Below are positions 53,817 to 64,000 of a stretch of 64,000 bases of DNA, piece after piece. The position numbers were made by a program, and so were the translations under genes. The first letter of the stretch is position 1, and every line of letters begins with the position of its first letter. Origin of the DNA: Sphingopyxis indica. Lineage in GTDB: Bacteria > Pseudomonadota > Alphaproteobacteria > Sphingomonadales > Sphingomonadaceae. The notes under the pieces are model-generated. The model worked only from the letters and a program-made list of their open reading frames with translations, searched no databases and was not told where the DNA came from. The stretch is taken from the NCBI RefSeq assembly GCF_900188185.1, contig NZ_FZPA01000002.1, positions 248,001-312,000 on the forward strand. The letters are read 5' to 3'.

Positions 53817-53927
53817 TGCGCTCTGGCTGCAGGCAAATAGCCTCGGAAGCAGACGGACAGTTACGCCCATATACTCTAGGTTTTCTTCGATTTCCAGGGA
53901 CTTCAGCGGATGCCTCGGAGGGAGAAA

Positions 53928-54014
53928 TGGTGGACAGGGCTGGATTCGAACCAGCGTACGGGAAACCCGGGCAGATTTACAGTCTGCTGCCTTTAACCAC
54001 TCGGCCACCTGTCC
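53928..54014 (-). tRNA. tRNA-Tyr (GTA)
   Basis: Read on the minus strand, GGACAGGTGGCCGAGTGG opens the acceptor and D arms. The anticodon loop is CTGTAAA, giving GTA for tyrosine. A long variable arm (CCGGGTTTCCCG) is followed by the T arm GGTTCGAATCC. The acceptor closes with CCTGTCC, and A plus an encoded CCA follow (53928-53930). All stems pair. Confidence 0.97.
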
Positions 54015-54092
54015 ATGGGGTCCGCGTCGGGAAGCGGTGCCATGGCGAAACGAGGCTTGCCTGTCAATGGCAGTCGTGGGAAAGGCGCCGGC

Positions 54093-54857
54093 ATGAGGCA
54101 ATTTTCCCGACATCGCCGTCCGCAGGGCGGGCAGAATCGCGGCCAGGGCATACGTTTCTGGGGCCGCCACGCCGTGATCGCCGCGCTTGCCAACCCCGAC
54201 CGCCGCGTCAAGCGTATCTGGGGGACGCGCGAGGCGCTGGGGCAGCTCGATCTGCCGCCCGTCGTTCCCATTTCCTATGCCGACGTCGCCGACCTCGCGC
54301 GACTCGTCGCGCGCGACGCGCCGCATCAGGGACTGGTGATCGAGGTCGATCCGCTCGACAGCCCCTTCCTCGGCGATATTTTGCAGGAAGAGGTCGATGC
54401 GGGCAGCAAGCGCCCGCTGATCGTCCTCGACCAGGTCACCGATCCGCATAATATCGGCGCGGTGCTGCGCTCGGCGGCGGCCTTCGACGCCGCCGCGATC
54501 GTCACGCAGGACCGGCACAGCCCGCCCGAAAGCGGCGTGATCGCGCGCTCGGCATCGGGCGCGCTCGAAAGCGTGCCATGGGTGCGCGTGGTCAACCTGT
54601 CGCGCGCGCTCGAGGAAATCGCCGAAGCGCAATATTGGCGCATCGGCCTGACCGGCGACACCGAAACGACGCTGGGGGCGACACTCGACGGCAGCAAGGT
54701 CGCGCTGGTGCTCGGGTCGGAAGGCGAAGGGATGCGCCACAACGTCATGGAGCATTGCGACGTGCTCGCACGGTTGCCGATTTCGCCGCGCATGGAGAGC
54801 CTGAATATCTCGAATGCCGCGGCGATCGCGCTCTACGCAGTGGCGACGGCAGGATGA
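54093..54857 (+). CDS. rlmB: 23S rRNA (guanosine-2'-O)-methyltransferase RlmB
   Basis: This is a SpoU-class RNA methyltransferase of 254 residues that methylates the 2'-O of G2251 in 23S rRNA (Escherichia coli numbering). The N-terminal substrate domain starts IRFWGRHAVIAALANPDRRV. The knotted catalytic domain has VLDQVTDPHNIGAVLRSAAA, VALVLGSEGEGMRHNVMEHC and RMESLNISNAAAIALYA, the three SpoU motifs. AAAGG is 7 bases before the ATG at 54093; an ATG at 54042 is possible but lacks a site. It starts about 80 bases from tRNA-Tyr, on the opposite strand. Confidence 0.93.
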   Translation: MRQFSRHRRPQGGQNRGQGIRFWGRHAVIAALANPDRRVKRIWGTREALGQLDLPPVVPISYADVADLARLVARDAPHQGLVIEVDPLDSPFLGDILQEEVDAGSKRPLIVLDQVTDPHNIGAVLRSAAAFDAAAIVTQDRHSPPESGVIARSASGALESVPWVRVVNLSRALEEIAEAQYWRIGLTGDTETTLGATLDGSKVALVLGSEGEGMRHNVMEHCDVLARLPISPRMESLNISNAAAIALYAVATAG

Positions 54858-54870
54858 TCTTCAAAACCTC

Positions 54871-54950
54871 GTCATTGCGAGGAGCGTAGCGACGCGGCAA
54901 TCCAGCGTGGCGCAAACCGCTCTGGATTGCTTCGCTTCGCTCGCAATGAC
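54871..54950. repeat. REP-like palindromic element (GTCATTGCGAG...)
   Basis: GTCATTGCGAGGAGCGTAGC and CTGGATTGC...TCGCTCGCAATGAC are inverted halves of a hairpin-forming interspersed repeat. Elements with the same ends are widespread in alphaproteobacteria. It lies between convergent rlmB and the ferredoxin gene. Confidence 0.8.
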
Positions 54951-54960
54951 GCTTTCGGAC

Positions 54961-55278
54961 TCAATCCTCTTCGGCGATCCGCACCTTCAGCCCATCGAGC
55001 GCATCGCTGAACGGGATCTGGCACGACAGGCGCGAATTTTCGTCGCGGTCGCTGGTCGAATCGAGCAGGTCGTTCTCGTCCTCGCTCATCGCGGGAAGCG
55101 CGTCCGTGTTGCCGGCCTCGACATGGACGTGGCAGGTCGCGCAGGAACAGCAGCCGCCGCACAGCGCGAGCAGTTCGTCGAACCCGGCGTCGCGGATATT
55201 TTCCATCACGGTCAGGCTGGTGTCGCCCTCGATCTCATGCTCGGTCCCGTCGCGCGTCACCACAATCAGCTTGGCCAT
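54961..55278 (-). CDS. 2Fe-2S ferredoxin (adrenodoxin type)
   Basis: This is a 105-residue electron carrier. The cluster ligands follow the C-x5-C-x2-C pattern in [10 protein letters not shown], with the fourth Cys in RLSCQIPF. The N-terminus [19 protein letters not shown] and [20 protein letters not shown] fit bacterial ferredoxins serving P450 or Fe-S assembly (isc-type). GGGGA lies 5 bases before the ATG at 55278; an ATG at 55290 is also in frame. It is convergent with rlmB. No P450 or isc gene lies in the window, so the partner is unknown. Confidence 0.93.
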   Translation of the reverse strand: MAKLIVVTRDGTEHEIEGDTSLTVMENIRDAGFDELLALCGGCCSCATCHVHVEAGNTDALPAMSEDENDLLDSTSDRDENSRLSCQIPFSDALDGLKVRIAEED

Positions 55279-55382
55279 GCTTGTCCCCAATATCGTTTGA
55301 TTCGCGAGGGGCTATGTCGCGCGTTGCGCCGCAAATCAAGCATTGCTAAGGATGGCGCGACGGAACAAAAGGGGAATATGCG

Positions 55383-56000
55383 ATGGGCTTGAGCCAGGAA
55401 CAGCTGAACGCGGGAATCGACGCGCTCGCGGGGCTCGAGCCCCATTTCGCGCGCGCGCTCGGCCATGCCGGCTATCCCGAACCGCGGATTCGCGAGCCCG
55501 GCTATACGACGCTGCTGCGCACGATCGTCGGTCAGCAGGTCAGCGTCGCGGCGGCCAATTCGATCTGGAACAAGCTGGAAGCCGCGTTCGGCGCAGGGTG
55601 TCCTGCCGGGGTGATGGCCGCCGCCGAATTCGACGCGCTGCGCGCGTGCGGCCTGTCGGCGCAGAAGCAGGGCTATGCAAAGAGCCTCGCGCAGCTCGTG
55701 CTCGACGGCGAACTCGACTTCGCCGCGCTGCCCGCCGACGATGAGGAGGCGATCGCGCTGCTCACCAAGGTCAAGGGCATCGGGCGCTGGTCGGCTGAAA
55801 TCTATCTGCTCTTCGCCGAGGGACGCCCCGACATCTGGCCCGCCGGCGATCTCGCGGTGCAGGAAGCGGTCGGCCGCATCCTCGGACTCGAAGCGCGCCC
55901 GAGCGAAAAGCGGGTCCGCGAACTCGCCGAAGGCTGGCGCCCGCACCGCGGCGCCGCGGCGATCTTCAGCTGGCATTGCTATAATATGGACGTGATCTAG
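55383..56000 (+). CDS. DNA-3-methyladenine glycosylase 2 family protein
   Basis: This is a 205-residue base-excision repair glycosylase of the HhH-GPD superfamily. YTTLLRTIVGQQVSVAAANS begins the catalytic domain. LLTKVKGIGRWSAEIYLLFA is the helix-hairpin-helix, and WPAGDLAVQEAVGRI carries the catalytic Asp. No iron-sulfur loop is present, in line with AlkA/MPG-type enzymes, which remove alkylated bases. GGGGAA precedes the ATG. It diverges from the ferredoxin gene and has no operon partner. Confidence 0.9.
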   Translation: MGLSQEQLNAGIDALAGLEPHFARALGHAGYPEPRIREPGYTTLLRTIVGQQVSVAAANSIWNKLEAAFGAGCPAGVMAAAEFDALRACGLSAQKQGYAKSLAQLVLDGELDFAALPADDEEAIALLTKVKGIGRWSAEIYLLFAEGRPDIWPAGDLAVQEAVGRILGLEARPSEKRVRELAEGWRPHRGAAAIFSWHCYNMDVI

Positions 56001-56270
56001 GCGGGTCGGATCGGGTCCGGTCGAGTCACGAGAAGCACATTCTTTCCAAAGTTCAGGAAAGTTCAGCCTTGTGCGCCCGCCGATCCGGACCTGATGGCGG
56101 GGCCGGGGGCCTCCCGTCGCCTTGCCGGAGCCGTATCCCAAGCGGGGCTGCGACCGCTGTTATCCACCAAATGAAAGAGCCGGATGAAGGTTGGCACAGC
56201 CGGATAATGTAGGACAGCGGTTTTTTGCGAGGGCGGCTTTGGGGCGGGAAGTTGTCGTCCCTCACTCTTT

Positions 56271-56296
56271 GTCATTCCCGCGAAAGCGGGAATGAC
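56271..56296. repeat. Short palindromic repeat GTCATTCCCGC-GAAA-GCGGGAATGAC
   Basis: Perfect 11-base arms with a GAAA loop form a frequent bacterial interspersed hairpin. It is not related to the 54871 element apart from the shared GTCATT end. Confidence 0.75.
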
Positions 56297-56360
56297 GAAG
56301 ATGGGGAACGGCGGTTCTCTGTCTCCAACCGGCCCGCCGCCTCCCCCATAGCCCATAGAA

Positions 56361-56392
56361 AAAGCCCCGCCGGATCGCTCCGGCGGGGCTTT
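56361..56392 (-). terminator. Intrinsic terminator downstream of rpoC
   Basis: AAAGCCCCGCCGGA and TCCGGCGGGGCTTT are 14-base arms with a TCGC loop. A tracts on the plus strand make T runs on both sides, so it can act in both directions. It lies about 30 bases beyond the rpoC stop. Confidence 0.88.
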
Positions 56393-56421
56393 ATTCGGTC
56401 AGGCCTGAGGCCCGGCGAGGA

Positions 56422-60705
<4,284 letters not shown>

Positions 60706-60722
60706 TTATCTGCTCCACTCTT

Positions 60723-60747
60723 CCCCTCCCGCCGCGGGCGGGAGGGG
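60723..60747. repeat. Intercistronic hairpin between rpoB and rpoC
   Basis: CCCCTCCCGCC and GGCGGGAGGGG form perfect 11-base arms with a GCG loop in the short rpoB-rpoC gap. Without a T run it is not a normal terminator. It may be a small interspersed palindrome or a processing site. Confidence 0.6.
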
Positions 60748-60757
60748 TGAGGAAAAA

Positions 60758-63700
60758 TCATTCGGCGGCTTCGGGAAGGGCGTCCGGACCTTCGTCGTCT
60801 TCGTCCGAATAGGACGATAGCTCGACGTTGAGGCCCAGCGAGCGCATTTCCTTGACGAGCACGTTGAAGCTTTCGGGAATGCCGGCCTCGAAGGTGTCGT
60901 CGCCCTTGACGATCGCTTCGTAAACCTTGGTGCGGCCGATCACGTCGTCCGACTTCACCGTCAGCATTTCCTGGAGCGTGTAGGCCGCGCCATAGGCCTG
61001 GAGCGCCCAGACCTCCATCTCACCGAAGCGCTGGCCGCCGAACTGCGCCTTACCGCCCAGCGGCTGCTGGGTGACGAGGCTGTACGGGCCGATCGAGCGC
61101 GCGTGGATCTTGTCGTCGACGAGGTGATGCAGCTTCAGGATATACATATATCCCACCGTCACCTTGCGGTCGAAGCGGTCGCCTGTGCGGCCGTCATAGA
61201 GATCGACCTGACCCGAGCGGTCGAGCCCGGCGCGCTCGAGCATCGCCGACACATCGCCTTCGCGCGCACCGTCGAACACCGGCGTCGCGAACGGCACGCC
61301 GAGCTTCAGATGCTCGGCCATATCGACGATCTGCTCGCTCGTCCGCGCCTTGATGTCGTCGGCATAATCGTCGCCATAGGCGTCGAGCAGCGCCGCGCGC
61401 ACCGCCTCGGGCGGCGCGCCCGCTTCGGGCTCGGGGTTCGCCGCGCGCCAATCCTCGAGCGCGGCCGTGATCCGCTGGCCGAAGCCGCGCGATGCCCAGC
61501 CGAGGTGCGTTTCGAGGATCTGACCGACGTTCATGCGGCTCGGCACGCCCAGCGGGTTGAGCACGACGTCGACGGGAGTGCCGTCTTCGAGGAAGGGCAT
61601 GTCTTCCTGCGGCAGGATGCGGCTGATGATGCCCTTGTTGCCGTGACGGCCCGCCATCTTGTCGCCCGACTGGAGCTTGCGCTTGATGGCGACGAAGACC
61701 TTGACCATCTTGAGCACGCCCGGCGCGAGTTCGTCGCCGCGCTGCAGCTTTTCGACGCGATCTTCATATTTCGCGTTGATGCGCTTGATCGCCTCGTCAT
61801 ACTGCGCCTTGATCGCTTCCAACGCGGCCTGCGCCTTGTCGTCGACGACGGCGAGCTTCCACCAGTCGGCGCGGTCGAGATCGGCGAGCTGCTCTTCGGT
61901 CAGCGTCTCGCCCTTCTTCATGCCCTTCGGCACCGCGCTGGTGGTCTGGCCGACCAGCAGTTCCTTGAGGCTGGAGAAGGTCGCGCGGTTGAGGATCGAG
62001 CGTTCGTCGTCGGCGTCCTGCTTCAGACGTTCGATTTCCTCGCGTTCGATCGCGATCGCGCGCTCGTCCTTGTCGATGCCGTGACGGTTGAAGACGCGGA
62101 CCTCGACGACGGTGCCCGACACGCCCGGCGGCAGGCGCAGCGAGGTGTCGCGCACGTCGCTCGCCTTTTCACCGAAGATCGCGCGGAGCAGCTTTTCTTC
62201 GGGCGTCATCGGGCTTTCGCCCTTCGGCGTGATCTTGCCGCAGAGGATGTCGCCGGGGCCGACCTCGGCGCCGATATAGACGATGCCCGCTTCGTCGAGG
62301 TTGCGAAGGGCCTCTTCGCCGACGTTCGGAATGTCGCGGGTGATGTCCTCCGGCCCAAGGCGCGTGTCGCGCGCGGTGACCTCGAACTCCTCGATGTGGA
62401 TCGAGGTGAAGACGTCGTCCTTCACGATGCGTTCGGAAATGAGGATCGAGTCCTCATAGTTGTAGCCGTTCCACGGCATGAACGCGACGAGCACATTCTT
62501 GCCGAGCGCCAGTTCGCCGAGTTCGGTCGAGGGACCGTCGGCGATGATGTCGCCCGCCCGGATCACGTCGCCCACCTTCACCAGCGGACGCTGGTTGACG
62601 CAGGTGTTCTGGTTCGAGCGCTGGAACTTCTGCAGGCGATAGATGTCGACGCCCGACTTGCCCGGTTCGACCAGATCGGTCGCGCGGATGACGATACGCG
62701 TCGCATCGACCTGATCGACGATGCCGCCGCGGCGCGCCGCGATGGCCGCGCCCGAGTCGCGTGCGACCGTGCCTTCCATGCCCGTGCCGACGACCGGCGC
62801 CTCGGCGCGCAGCAGCGGCACCGCCTGGCGCTGCATGTTCGAGCCCATCAGCGCGCGGTTGGCGTCGTCGTTCTCGAGGAAGGGAATCAGCGAGGCCGCG
62901 ACCGAAACGAGCTGCTTCGGCGACACGTCCATCAGCGTGATCTGCTCGCGCGGCGCCATCAGGAACTCGCCGCCTTCGCGCGCCGAGATCAGCTCCTCGG
63001 CGAAGCTGCCGTCTGCGTTCAAATCGGCGTTCGCCTGCGCGACGGTGTGCTTCTGCTCTTCCATCGCCGACAGATAGACGACTTCGCTCGTCACCTTGCC
63101 GTCGACGACGCGGCGGTACGGCGTTTCGATGAAGCCATATTTGTTGACGCGGGCAAAGGTCGCGAGGCTGTTGATCAGGCCGATGTTCGGGCCTTCGGGC
63201 GTTTCGATCGGACAGATGCGGCCATAGTGGGTCGGGTGAACGTCGCGGACTTCGAAGCCCGCGCGCTCGCGCGTCAGGCCGCCCGGCCCGAGCGCCGACA
63301 CGCGGCGCTTGTGCGTCACTTCGGACAAGGGGTTGGTCTGGTCCATGAACTGCGAGAGCTGCGACGAGCCGAAGAATTCGCGCACCGCGGCGACCGCGGG
63401 CTTCGCGTTGATCAGGTCGTTCGGCATCACGGTCGACACATCGACCGAGCTCATGCGCTCCTTGACCGCGCGCTCCATGCGCAAGAGGCCGACGCGATAC
63501 TGATTCTCGAGCAGCTCGCCGACCGAGCGGACGCGGCGGTTGCCGAGATTGTCGATGTCGTCGATCTCGCCCTTGCCGTCCTTCAGGTTCACCAGTTCCT
63601 TGACCACGGCGAGGATGTCCTCGCTGCGCAGCGTCGTCACCGTATCCTCGGCGTCGAGGCCGAGGCGCATGTTGAGCTTGACGCGGCCCACCGCCGACAG

Positions 63701-64000
63701 ATCGTAGCGTTCGGCGTCGAAGAAGAGGCCATCAAACAGCGCTTCGGCGGTCTCGCGCGTCGGCGGTTCGCCGGGGCGCATCACGCGGTAGATGTCCGAA
63801 AGCGCCTGGTCACGGTCCTCGGCCTTGTCGGCCTTCAACGTGTTGCGGATCCACGGACCGGTGTTGTTGTGATCGATGTCGAGCAGCACCAGCTTGTCGA
63901 TGCCGGCGGCGTCCATCTTTTCCAGATTTTCGGCGGTCACCTCGTCGCCGGCTTCGATGTAAATCTCGCCGGTCGCCTCGTTGATCAGGTCATAGGCCGA
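60758..64000 (-). CDS. rpoB: RNA polymerase subunit beta (5' end outside window)
   Basis: This is the beta subunit of RNA polymerase; only its C-terminal 1080 residues are present and the frame remains open at the last base. The rifampicin region [20 protein letters not shown] followed by [10 protein letters not shown] carries the usual sensitive-type residues. [15 protein letters not shown] and [10 protein letters not shown] are conserved catalytic-channel segments. Alphaproteobacterial beta usually has about 1380 residues, so about 300 lie outside. The gene precedes rpoC as in the standard rpoBC operon. Confidence 0.98.
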   Translation of the reverse strand, partial: SAYDLINEATGEIYIEAGDEVTAENLEKMDAAGIDKLVLLDIDHNNTGPWIRNTLKADKAEDRDQALSDIYRVMRPGEPPTRETAEALFDGLFFDAERYDLSAVGRVKLNMRLGLDAEDTVTTLRSEDILAVVKELVNLKDGKGEIDDIDNLGNRRVRSVGELLENQYRVGLLRMERAVKERMSSVDVSTVMPNDLINAKPAVAAVREFFGSSQLSQFMDQTNPLSEVTHKRRVSALGPGGLTRERAGFEVRDVHPTHYGRICPIETPEGPNIGLINSLATFARVNKYGFIETPYRRVVDGKVTSEVVYLSAMEEQKHTVAQANADLNADGSFAEELISAREGGEFLMAPREQITLMDVSPKQLVSVAASLIPFLENDDANRALMGSNMQRQAVPLLRAEAPVVGTGMEGTVARDSGAAIAARRGGIVDQVDATRIVIRATDLVEPGKSGVDIYRLQKFQRSNQNTCVNQRPLVKVGDVIRAGDIIADGPSTELGELALGKNVLVAFMPWNGYNYEDSILISERIVKDDVFTSIHIEEFEVTARDTRLGPEDITRDIPNVGEEALRNLDEAGIVYIGAEVGPGDILCGKITPKGESPMTPEEKLLRAIFGEKASDVRDTSLRLPPGVSGTVVEVRVFNRHGIDKDERAIAIEREEIERLKQDADDERSILNRATFSSLKELLVGQTTSAVPKGMKKGETLTEEQLADLDRADWWKLAVVDDKAQAALEAIKAQYDEAIKRINAKYEDRVEKLQRGDELAPGVLKMVKVFVAIKRKLQSGDKMAGRHGNKGIISRILPQEDMPFLEDGTPVDVVLNPLGVPSRMNVGQILETHLGWASRGFGQRITAALEDWRAANPEPEAGAPPEAVRAALLDAYGDDYADDIKARTSEQIVDMAEHLKLGVPFATPVFDGAREGDVSAMLERAGLDRSGQVDLYDGRTGDRFDRKVTVGYMYILKLHHLVDDKIHARSIGPYSLVTQQPLGGKAQFGGQRFGEMEVWALQAYGAAYTLQEMLTVKSDDVIGRTKVYEAIVKGDDTFEAGIPESFNVLVKEMRSLGLNVELSSYSDEDDEGPDALPEAAE

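Larger units (their letters stand above)
56001..56421. other. Intergenic region between the glycosylase and rpoC
   Basis: No gene is visible. It contains a short palindrome GTCATTCCCGC-GAAA-GCGGGAATGAC at 56271-56296, typical of small interspersed repeats, and the rpoC terminator at 56361-56392. Confidence 0.7.

Overview
The window is GC-rich DNA from an alphaproteobacterium of the Sphingomonadales, most likely close to Sphingopyxis, Sphingomonas or Novosphingobium. This is inferred from eight TonB-dependent outer-membrane receptors (TBDRs) in 64 kb, Sphingomonas-type rpoB/rpoC, and the recurrent GGGAGAG-type ribosome sites. No tools or database searches were used, so every assignment rests on reading the translated sequence and motifs.

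Layout. 1-11 kb is an accessory catabolic cluster: an MFS exporter/importer, two TBDRs, a DUF3237 protein, an arylsulfatase-type enzyme, an FMN reductase, a flavin-dependent group D oxygenase and two MarR regulators. Palindromes in its promoters suggest shared control. 11-17.6 kb holds a TBDR plus secreted-lipase operon, a divergent TetR with twin operators, and an M20 peptidase-like amidohydrolase. 17.7-21.5 kb holds a RES/Xre toxin-antitoxin pair, a DUF2147 protein, a diiron-like metal-dependent hydrolase and its divergent TetR. 21.5-29.6 kb holds a FecI/FecR/TBDR surface-signalling trio, a PraB-like secreted protein and a divergent TBDR. 29.7-40.3 kb combines a DctA-TBDR-esterase operon with divergent dctBD, a serine hydrolase and a MarR. 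40.4-50.6 kb has a siderophore-type TBDR with a Fur-like box, a POT transporter, a DeoR regulator, an Oar-like TBDR and a secreted metallophosphoesterase. 50.8-53.6 kb is an ArsR/desaturase/SRPBCC membrane-protein unit. From 53.7 kb the content becomes core: an integrase scrap beside tRNA-Tyr, rlmB, a 2Fe-2S ferredoxin, a 3-methyladenine glycosylase, and rpoC and rpoB (cut by the window end).

How the genes work together. The accessory part is a set of nutrient-acquisition modules. Each pairs an outer-membrane receptor with one or two periplasmic or cytoplasmic hydrolases and a local regulator. The strongest candidates for something undescribed are three. First, the sulfatase/oxygenase/flavin-reductase cluster with a two-layer promoter code. 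Second, the DctA-TBDR-lipoprotein esterase operon, controlled by a DctD that lacks the sigma-54 contact loop. Third, the PraB-like protein paired with a divergent TBDR.
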